A stretch of 64,000 bases of DNA from Coix lacryma-jobi var. lacryma-jobi (GCA_009763385.1 CM019824.1:107836660-107900659), one strand, 5' to 3'; counted from the stretch's first letter, positions 10,024 through 22,570 are shown. Notes: generated from the sequence alone by a model not told the origin. Numbers and translations are program-made.

Positions 10024-11090
10024 TGAAGGGTCGAGATGGCGGACTAGAGGGGGTGGGGTGAATAGTCCATTCTAAAAATTAATCACGCCAGCTAACTGAA
10101 ACAAATGCGGAATTAAAACTATCAGTCTAGCCAAGACTACACCCCTCTACCTATACTCTTTAGCACCTTATAAAAGATCCTAAACAAAGAAAATAAGGTG
10201 TCGGGCTAGCTAGAGCTCACCTAAACAATTCTAGCAGCAAGATCACACAAACCTATGCAACTAGTACTCAATTAATCGGGGAGCTCCTACACATGCTACT
10301 AAGCAAAAGCACAAAGCCTAAGCTCACTAGCAATGCTCAATAACAAGCCTACACAAGCCAAATTAGAGAGCTCAACTTAGCTACACAAACTAAGCAATGT
10401 GACTAGTAAGACTACAAGTCGACTAGTCACTCACGGGATCAACTTCTATGCTACACAAGCAAGGAAGGTAACTAGGAAGCTACAAAAGCTAACTAATTAC
10501 AAGAGCAACTACACAAGCACAATATATATGAACGAAAATACAAGCTTGTGTAAGGAGAATGCAAACCAACGGGATGAACAAGGTTGACACGGGAATTTTA
10601 TTCTGAGGTTCACTTGGTCGCCACCAAGCTAGTCCCCGTTGAGGCAAGCCCAAGGTTGCCGCCGATCCTCTCGCTAGTGGTGACCCTAAGTCACACTCTC
10701 CATGATGGAGTGCTCTCCAAGGGCTCTAGCTTTCGATCCGAGTGGACCACTTGGTGCTCTTCGCACCTCTCTCCACTAGAGTTGCCCTTCGCGATCTCCC
10801 GCGAGGCGAGCACAATCTTCACGCGGGCTTCATGATGGAGACCCAAACACCAAGCTGTCTAGGAGGTGGCAACCTCCAAGAGTAATAAGCACCACCGGCT
10901 TGCAACTCGACCCCCTAGTGCCATTCTATGCTATCTCTCAAAGCAACGCACTAGCGATCACTCACTCGCAATGGATTAGCACATTAGCAAGCACAAGCGA
11001 GTTAGAGGGCTCTCTAGCACATCCACACAAGCCACAAAGGCTTTGGAGTGCTCGGCTCAGCTTAGCATCCAGCCCACGGCCGGCCTCAAC

Positions 11091-11104
11091 CACTATATAT
11101 AGAG
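11091..11104 (-). promoter_or_regulatory. TATA box of element A LTR
   Basis: The minus strand reads CCCTCTATATATAGTGG, followed downstream by the transcribed part of the LTR. The position is plausible for an LTR core promoter. Confidence 0.55.
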
Positions 11105-11157
11105 GGGGCGAAAGTAACTAGCCGTTCCCCACTTTTTCTCGAGCTCCACAAAAACAA

Positions 11158-11575
11158 CTGGTACTACCGGTCGGGCCCCCAACGTTCCACGAAGCGAGCA
11201 GGCGAGAAACCAGGCGGTACTTCCGGTCAACGACCGGTACCTCCGGTCAACATGACCGGTACTACCGCTTCACACTTCACTACTCCCATTTGATCAAAAA
11301 GAGCTACAAGGCCGGTACTACCGCCCGGATTTGAACCTCAGCCCAACGGCTACTTCACCTGAGCAGTACCTCTGGTCCTTGACCGGTACTACCGCTCGCT
11401 GGGCCGTTACTTCGGGTCAACCCCTTAGGCGCCCGTTGGAAGAAACTAAGCACGAAACGAGACTTCCAGAGCCCCGATCGGTACTACCGACCCCCGTACC
11501 GGTACTACGACCCCCAGACTGGTACTACCGCCCGTCCCCCGGTAGTTCCGCTACCAGCCGGAGCTCCGCGGTAAA
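11158..11575. repeat. Cluster of ACCGGTACTACCG-type motifs in LTR A
   Basis: More than ten variants of (A/G)CCGGTACTACCG and CGGTACTTCCGGTCAAC occur in about 400 bp. The core ACCGGT is a palindrome. The cluster lies upstream (in minus-strand sense, downstream on plus) of the LTR TATA box and may be a U3 regulatory array or a simple expansion. Confidence 0.65.
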
Positions 11576-12547
11576 ACGCCCATAACTCTTCGCTCCGAAC
11601 TCCGATTTCGATGATCTTGGACATTTTGGAAAGCGTATTCAGAGGGCTACACAACCCACACGAATACACAATCCAAAACACAAAGGATTAGAACAGATTT
11701 CCAATCCAAGATCCATCACTTCTCTTTTTCAACCAAAGCTTTCTCCAAAACTTCTCCGAGTTGATCCAAAACAACTCCAACACCTTCTCCTTTGCAAATG
11801 TGCCAACACCACCAAGTGTACACCACCATGTGCATGTGTGTTAGCATTTTCACAATCATTTTTCAAAGGATTTTCACTTGCTCTCACCTCGCCACTTGAT
11901 CCTAGTAACATCGCAAAGTTAGATCGCTCAAGTGGCACTAGATGACCGATATGCAAACAAATTTTTACCCCTTAATAGTACGGTCATCTATACTAAACCC
12001 GGTCATAAACTTCTCTACACACCTATGACCGGTGAAATCAAATGCCCTACACATATACCTTTGCCTTGGGCATTCCATTCCATCTCCTCCGGTGTTGATG
12101 CAACACATGCACCAACCTATCTCCAAATGATATGATCCACTTCATATCATCACATGGCCTCCATGGTCCATCGATCTTGACCTCACTTGCTTTTCACCAT
12201 TGCTTCGGTCCTTCGGCGCCAAGTCTTTGCTCAAGCCTCCCGACACTCGGTACCAACGACTTCAAAGCCTCCAACTTGCCCTTCACCTTCGCAACCAGTC
12301 CATCAAGCCAAGTCTTGCCTTGATCTTTACCATCTTAGCCACATGACTCCATGTCATGTCACATATGAAATAAGCTCCTTCATCTCATGTGTGAGCCTTT
12401 GCAACATCCTCCAAGCCATTTCACCTCTATGGCATATGTTGCTCACACATGATCATATGTGGACTAATCACCTGTGTATCTCACATAAACACCATTAGTC
12501 CACCTAAAGTTGTCACTCAATGACCAAAACCAAACTAGGACCTTTCA

Positions 12548-12561
12548 ATCTCCCCCTTTTC
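12548..12561 (-). promoter_or_regulatory. Polypurine tract of element A
   Basis: The minus strand reads GAAAAGGGGGAGAT directly before the LTR start TGAAAGG. This is the plus-strand priming site for reverse transcription and fixes the element's orientation. Confidence 0.85.
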
Positions 12562-15289
12562 GGTAATTGATGACAACTCTACAAAGATATGGAAATTAAG
12601 CTCATTTGGATTCTATGTTACTTATCCAACGTTAAGACCACATATGAAGATTTGGATAAGCACCATACAACCTGACTTTGTAGTGTTAACTCCCCCTACA
12701 TGTGTGCTCAAATGGTTTGGTTTCAAGCTTGCACACATGCATAAATATGAAATTTGTGGGAGTGTTAGCACTACTAAGTGATGCTAAGGTATACAAAATA
12801 GAATTGTACCTTTGTAGCATGTATACCACATTTTAATTCATCCTTAGCATCAACCTTGCTAGAAACAAGTGAAACTAGATACCACGTGAGAACAACATTA
12901 TAATCAAGGTTCTACTTACCACTTGTTACACTAAGACTATGCTCTAAATATCAATAGAAGGAAAACAATCATCATCCAAGTCTTAGCTCTAGCGAACATT
13001 GCACACAAGCATATATATCCAATGTAAGACATATGCAAGCAAGTCACATGAATGTGCACATATCAAAATGCAATCAACCAAGTTCATGAGCTTGCTCGCC
13101 TTGCTTGTGTGCTCTCTTTGTCCCAGGAATTTTGATCCTTTTCCATTGTTCAATCTTGCTCCCTCTTGATCCAAATCCATCTTCCTTTCTTGTTTTCCCC
13201 CCTTTGTCCTTGACATATCACAGTTGATATATCTTTGCCACAATTTCTCCCCCTTTGTCATCAATAACCACAAAAGGTATGCTCTTTGCTCACAAAGGGT
13301 GACACTAGGGTAGATGGTTGACACTTGAGTCTTGTATTTTTTATGGACACTACCATATATGTTGGAATGACACCACATGTAGGATCTTTGACCTTGATAC
13401 CAATAGGTGGGGCACCACCCCTATGTCATAGCATGAGTCATTCACTTGATAAACTTGAGCTCTTGTTGGCGAGGGATGCTTTGCTTGATTTGATCACTTA
13501 AAGTTGAGGATCACTTGAAGTCTTGTAGGATACCACTTGAATGAAAGTTTAAACTTGATATCCATTCGCATTATTGTCTTCTTCTTGAACTCCTGTCATG
13601 AGGTTCTCATTTGTGACTTGAACTATTAAATTTACACAAGATATCTAACTCGGTTTGCTCTACAGTAAGCTTCTTCACACATCTTTCAATGGTTATCTTA
13701 CTCACGTTGAATTAGACACTTGAATGCTCATCTTCTAGATCAAGTAATTGGGTTCACTAGCTCATGAACAAACTCATATACTAACCACTAGATCATATAA
13801 TCAAACAAGCAATAGTGGTAGGCTATGAATTTAAAACTTTTCATTTGTTATGCGTAATCCTATTAAGCATGTACTATATGCACTAACCACATACTAGTAA
13901 GGGATGAAATGATCATGCACATTACAATGATACCTTTGCTATCTTGGAGTAGAGGATAGTCATTAGATTCCAATTAAGCTCTGCAATAGCAATGTGATGT
14001 CCATGGTGAAGACCAATAGATACCAATTGATAGAACAAATCTTCACCCATATGATCAAGTGCACTAGCTCAATGTTGTGGTTGACATTGCTTCTTCATTT
14101 GTTCTTTGCTTGCTTGAGAGCTTCCCAATAAATACCAATGAAGATCATACCAATTGATAAACTTCAATTTGCTCTCTAATTTGGGTTGTTGCTTGCTTTC
14201 TAGATCAACCCTTTTGATTTCTTCAATTAAGCATCCCAAACATCCTTTGAATCAGCACTTCCATATTAGCCTTCCAAGTACCACACTTGGTTAACCTACA
14301 AAAGGTGGCAAGCCCCTACAAAAGGGAGAAGTGACCTCTCTCCAAAGAACATCCTTGACCCTTACTTGAAATGCCTTTGTTTGATTGATCCAATGGTGAA
14401 CTCATCATGATGAAAGCTTCTTGCTTGGTTGCCTAAGTTCAACTCTTTCTTCTTTGAGTCCTTTTCTTTCTTCCAAATGATCTTCTATTATTACTAGGAC
14501 TTGATCTCTATCTCCATCTTGATATTGGTTTTGATCTTCAATTTGAGTACCAAATTGTGTGCCAAATATACTTCTCAATTGAATGGCCTTGTACTCATCT
14601 TTGTCATGCTTCTAGCCCATTTCAAAACCAAACATAGGTCCCTCAATCACTTATAAACATGATTCCAACTTGAGGGCCTTTCAATTATAGTGACTCTAGA
14701 TCAATCCAGTATTAAGCCAATCCAACTAGATTTGATCTTTCAATCATGGCTATCTTCTCAGCTCGCTCAGATTTTGCATTATTGGACAACTTTGAGCAAT
14801 TGAGCTATACTCTACCAATTTGAAGCAAACTTGAAGATAACTTGTTTGAACACTCTCACAAGACATATATCCATTCAAACCACTTACTAAAGGTCATCGA
14901 ACATATCCAATCAAACTAACTCAAACTTGAGCACTAAGCAATTTATCCATTCAAACTTCTCATAGCAAGCAACATATGCATATATATATATCCAATTCAA
15001 TCAACGCAAACGCACCCAAATGAATGTGATCAAGTAGAGATATACCTTGGTAGCCCATGATCATCCAATAGCAAGCATCTACTCAATTTGATTGCAAGCC
15101 TTCAAATATATTCAATAGACCACCACAACATGAACTTTGCACTTGTATGTGGTAGCACTTGGACTTCACTTTATTTGACTTATCATTGGGTTTGGATGTG
15201 CACTAAGCTTCCTTACTTGACTCAATCACATGATGAACAATATGAAATCAATTGAATCAAGTCTCCAATGCCATGGTACCTACACACAT
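12562..15289 (-). other. Non-coding interior of element A
   Basis: About 2.7 kb of AT-rich sequence full of short direct repeats built on CAATTGA, CACTTGA and TTGATC. All frames are closed at short intervals and I recognise no protease, integrase or RT motif. It takes the place of pol in an autonomous Copia element. Confidence 0.7.
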
Positions 15290-16042
15290 TCATCCACTTT
15301 TTGATGGTACCCAAACTTGTTTGGGTCCTCTCAAGTTAGGTGCAAAATACCAAGGCAATGCCTTAGTATGAGTAGTGGGATGTTATGCAATAGTGACCAA
15401 TGTGGTATCATCACCATCCTTTCTAAGCACAATATTATTATCAATTGAAGTGAGCTTAGAAGTGTTACCTAGGGGACATGAATTAGCCATGTGTCCCCTT
15501 TCCCGGCATGAGTAGCAAACTCTCTTGGATTGAGCGTTTTCTTCCTTGCTCATGTGTTGCTCCTCATTGCCTTGCTTCTTCGTGTTTGCTTGTGCCTTCT
15601 TCTAAAATTTGTTTCGACAAGCCAAAGCTAGGTGGCCCAATTTATCACAACTATGGCACTTGACTTGGGTGAGGTCTTGTGCTAATCCTGATCTTCTACC
15701 TCCCCTTCTTGTCTTCTTCTTGTTCTTCCCCATATCACCATCTTCATGGTTGATCTTTCTTTGCACGTGGGGCTCCCTTTCTTGTGGCAACACTTGAGGC
15801 TTCATGGTTGGGCAATGCTTAGCAAAGTATCCCATTTCATGGCACCGATAGCACATGAAATGAGATAGCTTCTTTTCTTCTTGCTTCTTCATCTTCTTGC
15901 CCTTGGTTTTGTTCCTATTGAAGCCGACACCACTCTTCTCACCATAGCTCTTTTGATTCTTCATCATGTGCTCATAGGTGACTTTGGAGCTGTAGCACCT
16001 CTCTAACTTGTTGCTCAAATTCTTCACTTGACTTTTGAGCTC
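15290..16042 (-). pseudogene. Element A gag, C-terminal half with three CCHC zinc knuckles
   Basis: The frame continues the gag N-terminal half at 38640-39650; the Gypsy element at 16043-38634 separates the two. It has Lys-rich linkers and three knuckles: CYRCHEMGYFAKHC, where the canonical His after Gly is Tyr, then CHSCDKLGHLALAC and CYSCRERGHMANSC, both intact. One TAG stop (15602-15604) separates the second and third knuckles, and another stop follows TLVTIA. The frame ends with the Copia linker GPKQVWVPSKSG near 15290. Zinc knuckles package the element RNA in virus-like particles. Confidence 0.82.
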
Positions 16043-17317
16043 TGTCGATGATATGAAAAAGGGGTACCCTAAAACCTACACCTCAAAAAACCAAATCATG
16101 GCAAGACCCACAATCACCCCTCAAACCTCAGCCTACAGGCCAGCCTAGGTACCAATCTATACTGGGCCAGCCCACGACTATACCTCCGCAGTGCAGCATA
16201 TCCACAAGGAACCCATCTTTAGGACCACGCCAATGCCCGCTTGAGGTACGGCAGCGGAAACTCCGCTGAGCGAACGGGGCAGGCCTCGACAGCCTAGCCT
16301 CATCCCCCCTCACTCCTCGAGCATCCATCGAGGAGCATTCCCTCGAGCTCTCTGAAAGCGGCCTCACCCATCCCATCACATACTGCTCGGGGGGCATCCC
16401 ACGAACTCCCCTTGGGTATGGAACACTTCCGGGTGAAGGAAGCGGGCCTCAGCGTCATCCCGCCTTCCGTATATATCTACCTCCTACTCATAGGCATTAA
16501 ATGCACTCCACCTACCCCCATCCAAATCATATGGTCTCTGTACGACACCATGATGGATCGTACCCCGGTTAAATCAAACTAAGGTCGCCCATGCACGTGA
16601 AATGTGCCTGACGTGCGGAGCAATCGCTCCATACCGTGCACTGTGTCGTCAAGCGCCCCTTCGAGGCATAAGCGTCAACGCCTCCCCCGCAACCTCTGGG
16701 GCTCGACCCTATACGCTTAGGGCTTGACCAAGCCCAAGGGAGCCTCGATCGCCTCGATCGTCTCGACCACTCCCTCGAAGCATAACACTACCGGGGCCAG
16801 TGAAGCACTCCAACGGCTAGCGACTCCACGTCCCCGCGTACGCTCGCGCATGGGCATCGTCCACCACCGGCATCACCGGGCACGTCGCCACAGGGCCGAG
16901 CATGTCTCTATAGCAGCGCCGACATGACCGGCAATGCCATCGCCAACGTCATCGCCTACGATAGCCCTAAACTCGTGTACCCCTGAGCCTCCTCTTCGCC
17001 TATAAAAGGGGACGCTAGGGTTTAGGGTTAGGCAGAAGGAAAGGAAGAAGTGGCGTTAGGTCACACCACACACAAGCATTCAAACTCCCAAGCCACTATA
17101 GCCTGGGACTCCTGAGACTGATTCCCTAAGTTCCAGATCCTTCCTTCACACCCCTCGTATTCTCTCGCAGGGCCTTCTACCCCCACTGGACGTAGGGCCT
17201 TCTATTGCCCGAACCAGGATAAATCATTGTGTTCTTCTTGCATCACCATCCAGATTAGGGAGCACGCACATATAAATTTACTCGTTGGTGTAGGCCCCCG
17301 GGTCCCGAACACCGACA
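16043..17317 (+). repeat. Tat-like element 5' LTR
   Basis: It starts TGTCGATGATATG and ends CGAACACCGACA (1275 bp). It contains a TATA box at 16999-17008 (GCCTATAAAAGGGG). Compared with the 3' LTR it lacks about 60 bases around 17165 and a short GCCAACG minisatellite expansion near 16935. Open frames inside have no recognisable domain. Confidence 0.9.
16999..17010 (+). promoter_or_regulatory. TATA box of Tat-like LTR
   Basis: GCCTATAAAAGGGGACGC; the same sequence occurs in the 3' LTR at about 38276-38288. The transcript start would be about 30 bases on, around GTTAGGCAGAAGG. Confidence 0.7.
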
Positions 17318-17318
17318 G

Positions 17319-17338
17319 TTGGCGCGCCATGTAGGGGG
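17319..17338 (+). promoter_or_regulatory. Primer-binding site of Tat-like element
   Basis: TTGGCGCGCCATGTAGGGGG begins one base after the LTR end CGACA. This is the form of PBS seen in many grass Gypsy elements. I did not assign the priming tRNA. Confidence 0.7.
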
Positions 17339-20079
17339 AAAGCGATTTTCTTCCTGCCTGAGGCCATACCTTTGCGAAGCCACGGAAGCGCTGTACTCCC
17401 TAGCATGGACCAGGTCGTAGCTTACCTTGCATTGTGGAGCACTCGGGGGCTCAGCAGGTCCCCAGCGTGGGCCATGACTCTTTGCGGATCCCGCGAAGGA
17501 TCCGTAAAGGGTCACCATTAGCGAACATCTTCATTCGCTGATGTTATGTCATGCCTTGTTTCGCATCTGTGCACCGCTTCCCCTTTCCGTTCACTGATGT
17601 TACGTCAGGCGGAGAGATGAAGCCGACCGCATGATGAGAAACAGGAGGCATGGGGAGGAGGCTGGCTCTGCTTCCACTACCCTCCCTCTAAGCTCGCTCG
17701 AGCCTGCCGTCGACATGCATGTAGCCTAGGAACGGGCGTGGCTAAAAGAGGATGTTGAGTGGAATGGAACCAGCTGCCTCCCCCCACGGGCTGCCACTGG
17801 AGGCGGTGGAGGCTTTCGGGAAACCAACAACCCAGAAACGCCTCCCGCGCCCTCCGCGGCATAACCGGGCGAGCCGAGGGACCTGCCGCCAACGGCAAGC
17901 TCTCCGCCTGAACTGCATCACCTTCTGCGTGCTGGTACTACAACTCCAGTTCGCAAGGTTGTCGTTTCCTCCAAAGGATCGGCAGAAAGGTGACACGCAG
18001 CAGGGCAAGGCAAGCCCGACAGCCCAACTTCTTGCTTCTCAGACAATGAGGAAATCATTTGTGGTAGAAGGTCCTCGCAACTCATCATTGTGGTTGGACT
18101 CATGCCTATCGTCTTCGTCCACCATTGATGTGATGACATGCACGCCATGTATGGTTCTCCGACACATTCAAAACACCGCCTTGAAAAGGGCATGCTAAAC
18201 GTGTCAGAGAAGGGAAGAGAAGGGACTGAGCCCAAGGACAAAGCAGGCATCAACCCTGATGACCCTTCTTCACTCGTGAAGGAGACAGGACCTCATGGAT
18301 TCAACACAGAATCCTTCTCCTTCTCTCCTCCACGTACCTCCAAGTTCCATAGAAAGAGCACAGACAATGTATCTCTGTAATCCGAGAAATGAAATAAAAA
18401 CAGGCTCCCTTCGTTCCAAAAAGGTTTTGCTCTGTAATCAAGGTTTGAAAAAAAACTTCCCAAACCCACGGTCAAGGAACTGTGGACAAAAGTTGTTTCC
18501 ACCACCCTAGAGTAGACTTCCTTGTAAAGGTTCCTTCGTAGGATGCCCTTGCTAGAAATAAAAAAGCCAGAGGGTTCCCTAGTGAGCCTAGGAGCCACGC
18601 ATGCATAGAAGGACGCCCCGGTTGAAATCACAACGGCACTAAACCACGAAGGTCTTTGCAGGGAAGCCGAAACACTTGGGTCTTCAGATAAGAAGCTCGA
18701 CATACGAGGGCAGGCACCAGTACAGCACGACTAGGCAAATCACTGACACTCCAGCAGGGGTAAAGTACGCGAAGACTAGGGAAGGACCGGTTAAAACAAG
18801 GCATCCTGCCTAAGGGACTGCAGGTATCATAAAAAGCCCCCGCCGAGAAGTCTCGTCAGGGCGCTGACGCAGCAGGTGGCCTGACACCGCGCCTCGCTGA
18901 CCGCCCGGGCTCTGACCCTGAAAAGAAGAGCTTTGCGGTGGTTCGCCCCCAGCGAATCCCGCAACAGTGCGAAATCCTGCCCAGTGGTATCACGGGCAAA
19001 ACAGGGCCGCCCTCCTCGAAGTTCTGGCGTCAGCAGCCAAACCTGAGAGCCTAACTTTGGGGCGAACCAAAGGCTCGAGGACTCGGACATGATCGAAGAC
19101 AATGAGGGTCGAGCCCGCCCGAGGACCGCAAGCCTTTGACGGGACTAATCGATACCCGCCGACTCTCGAGCTCAGGCGCCCAACCAAGCGATGCAAAGCG
19201 TACAAGGCGTCCTCGACAATCCAAGGAGAGCGGCGCCTATGGGTCAACATGATAAGCTACGTTCCTTTCTTCCAAAACTCTCTCCTCTATTTTTCACCAA
19301 TAGAAAAACCCTATCGACCCACTCACGACTAATCAATGCCCCCTTGTCTTCGAGCATATGGAACAGGGTCAATCGTGTCTTCTAACGGAGAGCTAGTCGA
19401 GGTCCGACCGCGATCGCCCTCAAGGGCTAACGGCACCCCTAGCAGTACTAAGAACATGGGAGACGGACTAAGTTCCTTAGCGTTCAAACAAACGGCTGAT
19501 TAAGCGTAAGAGGGGGCGATGGGAGCGTGCAAACCTCCTCCCTCTCACCATTCCGAGAAACGACGGCTGGTCACGCTCGAGAACTGGGCTAAACCTCGTA
19601 ACATGGATGGGAAGGGGGAGTGCTTACAACGCTTCTTTCTAAAAAAACGAAGAGCGGCCCAAAGCGGAGCCGTCTCATAAGCCTGCTAATAAACCTATCT
19701 CTGCAGGAACATACCCTCGAGGAAAAGGATAAGTACCACTGTTGGTCATGCCATCCGGGCCCCAATGCCACAGAATAGAGCAGCACGAGCCGAGGCAGAG
19801 GCATTTGAAAGCGTCCCATGAATCGGGAAGAAGGCCCTGTCAACAGAAGTTCCAAAAAACAAAAAGGGATCGGAGGGGCATCGATGAAACAACGGAACAA
19901 AAAAGCGCAGGAAGGCCCGACGGCCAAAGATCGACTGCATATATATATATATTTATAGTCAAGGGGACACAAAAGCTCTACCCTGAAGCTGCTCGAGGAG
20001 TACACCAAGGTGCTCATCACCCTCGACGACGGCTCCAAGCAACTCCAGGGCATCCAACGAGGCCTCGATCCAGGCCCCT
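17339..20079 (+). other. Interior of Tat-like element without recognisable genes
   Basis: About 2.7 kb. Frames up to about 150 residues exist on both strands (for example 17752-18198) but show no gag, zinc-knuckle or pol motif and overlap each other. A short TA microsatellite lies at 19938-19952. The region may be decayed gag leader or spacer. Confidence 0.6.
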
Positions 20080-20495
20080 TCATCGGGAGTCCCGGATGAT
20101 CTGCTCCACGGGAACCTCGGCGACCAAGGCCTCGGTAGCATCATCGTACTCCTCAATGAGCTCCTCGAGGTCGGCCACCCCGGATCCCTCCGGGAACCCC
20201 ACGAGCCCACGCAGATCATGTCCAGAACGGACCTGAGCGCCCGCTAGAGCCACCGCGGCACCACGGTGAATGTCGCGCTCCACCGAAGCCCGGACACGTC
20301 CAGGCACGTCCTGGAGGCATTCCATGAGGTTCCAACCACGGGCACGCACAAACTCCACCACCGCCTCAGCCACCGGGCGAAGGACTTGGAGCATAGCCTC
20401 CAGCTCGGCCACTCGGTCGTCCGCCATGGTCAGTTGCCCACGAAGGTCCGCGGCATCCAACGCCGCCGACGCCGCCAAAACCGTGTCCTCCAAGT
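20080..20495 (-). CDS. Antisense ORF of the Tat-like element, C-terminal part
   Basis: The minus-strand frame, antisense to the element's own PBS-to-PPT direction, reads EDTVLAASAALDAADLRGQL, then VAELEAMLQVLRPVAEAV, and an acidic VADLEELIEEYDDATEAL. It is Ala/Leu/Glu-rich and probably a coiled coil. The Sirevirus interrupts it; the frame continues without change into 36185-36559 when the insert and one TSD are removed. Counted from the Met at 36403, the total would be about 209 residues. The function is unknown. Antisense genes of similar size occur in Grande-type elements. Confidence 0.55.
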
Positions 20496-20860
20496 TGCGG
20501 ATACATGGGTGTATGCCGAGTCTCTGAGTGATGAGTGATTGTCAACTGGGGTGATGCGCATGTTCTTTGGCTTGTGTTGTGCAGGTGTCGAGCACGGATA
20601 CAGTGATCGAGGGCAAGGTGAAGGTCAAGTAGAGACGTGCCGTGCCGATGGACCGATAGTGGCGAAGGGCGGACGTGAGGCTTGGACTGAGGGACCGGTG
20701 GCCTGACAGCCTGGGACAGCGATGAGCGAAGACTTGCGGTCACGGTGTTGCTCGGGTCGAGGACCTAGGGACACGTGTCGGTGGACGGGGTGCACAGGCG
20801 GTGCATCCCTTCTACGGCTCGATTTGGTGGTTGGGCCACAGAAAAACCACCGAGTGGACG

Positions 20861-21095
20861 GTTTCCAGGTTTGGCCCTCAAAACCTAGGCACTGATGGTT
20901 TCCGAGTTTCGGCCACAAAACTCGGGCTGAGGACGGTTTCCAGGTTTGGGCCTCAAAACCTGGGTGCTGTGGGTTTGCTGAGTTTGGGCCACAAAACTCA
21001 GGCGATGGTCGGCTGGTTTCCCGGTTTGGGCCTCAAAACCGGGGGTTGGCTGTGAAGGCTGGTTTCACGGTTTGGGCCACAAAACCGGGGGCGAC
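20861..21095 (+). repeat. Hairpin array in 5' LTR (GGTTTGGGCC..CAAAACC units)
   Basis: Six inverted units spaced about 35-45 bp, each with variable outer bases that stay complementary (CCAGG..CCTGG, TGAG..CTCA, CCCGG..CCGGG) around a constant TTTGGGCC(A/T)CAAAA core. The same array lies at 34511-34743 in the 3' LTR. Confidence 0.8.
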
Positions 21096-21849
21096 GTCCG
21101 GGAAAAGGACAAGCAGAGCGGTGGCGGCACGTGGCAGCAATCGATGAGGTTACGTCGAGGCAACACTACCAGTTGTGCGGGCATGGCCGTCGGATCACCA
21201 CCTACCACGAGTTGGTCCAGAATAACCCTAGGCTTTAGCTGTTTCGCTCCGTAATTAGTTAGGGGTAGAGTGGGAATTAGAATTAGGATAAGTAGATGGA
21301 GACACCCACCTCCCATCCCATCTCAGTCATTTGCTCTTTGCCTTCTAGGTTTTCCTGCTCTCCCAATCCCCTGCTGTAGCAACTGAGATCCGCAGAAAAC
21401 CATACCTCTGTGTACTAGAGATTTTGAGGAAGTGAGACCGTAATCTCACTGTTGTAGCATGTGGTAGCCACACGGTTGTAGATCGATGACTTGATTCATG
21501 TTTTGTTCGTGTTCTTCGCGTACTTTGTTTCTCCATGATTTTCCCGTCACTCGATCTCCCTCTCTAATGTGTCTTTGCGAAATCCGTTTGAATCAACTTG
21601 TTCTTTACAATGAGCAGATCATTTCCACCGAAAGAATTCATCTAACTCCTCACGAACAAGTAGATTGGGTTGATTTTGTTTTCGTGGTGCTTTTTCGTTC
21701 ATACTCCTTCCCCTTCGATTTCCCGGTGATTGAGTTGATTTGAGCGGATGATTTCTTGGGGATAGTCTCCTAACTACCTCGTGATCATCTTCTCCAAGTT
21801 TGGGAATAAGGGATTGTGATTTGATTTGGATTTGGGAGGATTCGTGTGA

Positions 21850-22145
21850 GGGGCGACCGAAATCGCCCTCACTGGGTGGTCGCGGACAGTCCGCGGTTCC
21901 ACCGGCGGACAGTCCGCGCGTCGGGGGCGAGCCGGACCAGTGGTTGTGTTCCTCGACTGAGTTGCTTCAGTTTGAATGGTGGACAGTCCGCAGTTGCAGG
22001 TCGCAGACAGTCCGGGAGTTTAGCAGAAGGGTTCAGCAACCTTGCTGTTTTGATCTTTTGGCTGGCGGACAGTCCGCCATAGGCTCGCGGACAGTCCGCA
22101 GCAGGGCGGACAGTCCGGGACGTCAAGTCCGGACAGTCCGGGACT
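21850..22145 (+). repeat. Cluster of GCGGACAGTCCGC palindromes in 5' LTR
   Basis: About nine copies of GGACAGTCCG, most extended to GCGGACAGTCCGC. The corresponding cluster in the 3' LTR is at 35533-35775. A palindrome of this size could be a protein-dimer site in the transcribed or U3 part of the LTR. Confidence 0.8.
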
Positions 22146-22558
22146 TGGCTGAAGCCTCCGGTTTAGTGCGTTTGCTCTCCTGACTTTTCCAGTTGGTTTC
22201 CGGACTTCTCGTTTTGCCCTAGAGTTGACCAAGGAACCTCTCTAGGTATCTTTGCTACTCGTTAGCATCGGTATTTGGGGATTTCTCGACGTAGCTTTCC
22301 ATCTACGTTCGGGACTTGGTTTTTGAGGGTCAAACTTGTGCCGGTGCTTTTGGCGTTTGGATTGCTATCGTTTTGTGGTGCCTCGCTGTGATCCTAGGGA
22401 TCATCCACCCTCTTCTAAGGGTCGTGGGCATCACGGTTTTGATCAAAGTTTTTGGGGGTTGATTTGTGGGACAAAGGCCGAAGTTTCAAGAGAAATTTTT
22501 GAGCTCCCATTCACCCCCCCCTCTGGTCGCCTTGCTATTGCATTCTCGGTCCTTCAAT

Positions 22559-22570
22559 TGGTATCAAAGC
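22559..22570 (+). promoter_or_regulatory. Primer-binding site (tRNA-Met type) of Sirevirus
   Basis: TGGTATCAAAGC lies two bases after the LTR end. It differs by one base from TGGTATCAGAGC, the usual initiator-tRNA-Met PBS of plant Copia elements. Confidence 0.88.

Larger units (their letters stand above)
10024..12547 (-). repeat. Element A 3' LTR
   Basis: On the minus strand it starts TGAAAGGTCCTAG and ends CTCGACCCTTCA (2524 bp). The first 140 bases on the plus strand match 39651-39791 and the next block matches 54700-54774, which identifies those pieces as the remains of the 5' LTR. The LTR has a TATA box near 11095 and an ACCGGTACTACC repeat cluster. No gene is present inside. Confidence 0.85.
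20496..22556 (+). repeat. Sirevirus 5' LTR
   Basis: It starts TGCGGATACATGG and ends CTCGGTCCTTCA (2061 bp). Two notable internal structures are a hairpin array (20861-21095) and a cluster of GGACAGTCCG palindromes (21850-22145). By eye it differs from the 3' LTR only by scattered substitutions and a ~20-base gap near 20710. Open frames inside it are not credible genes. Confidence 0.93.

Noticed and set aside
17752..18198. 148-residue plus-strand frame in the Tat-like interior as gag
   Set aside because: No gag core or zinc knuckle, and an equally long antisense frame overlaps it.
20861..21095. CRISPR-like array of regularly spaced repeats
   Set aside because: The units are LTR hairpins with no unique spacers, in a plant retrotransposon.
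22559..22570. tRNA gene fragments at the tRNA-like PBS sites (also 50151-50162)
   Set aside because: Only the short primer-complementary sequence is present; no cloverleaf can be formed.
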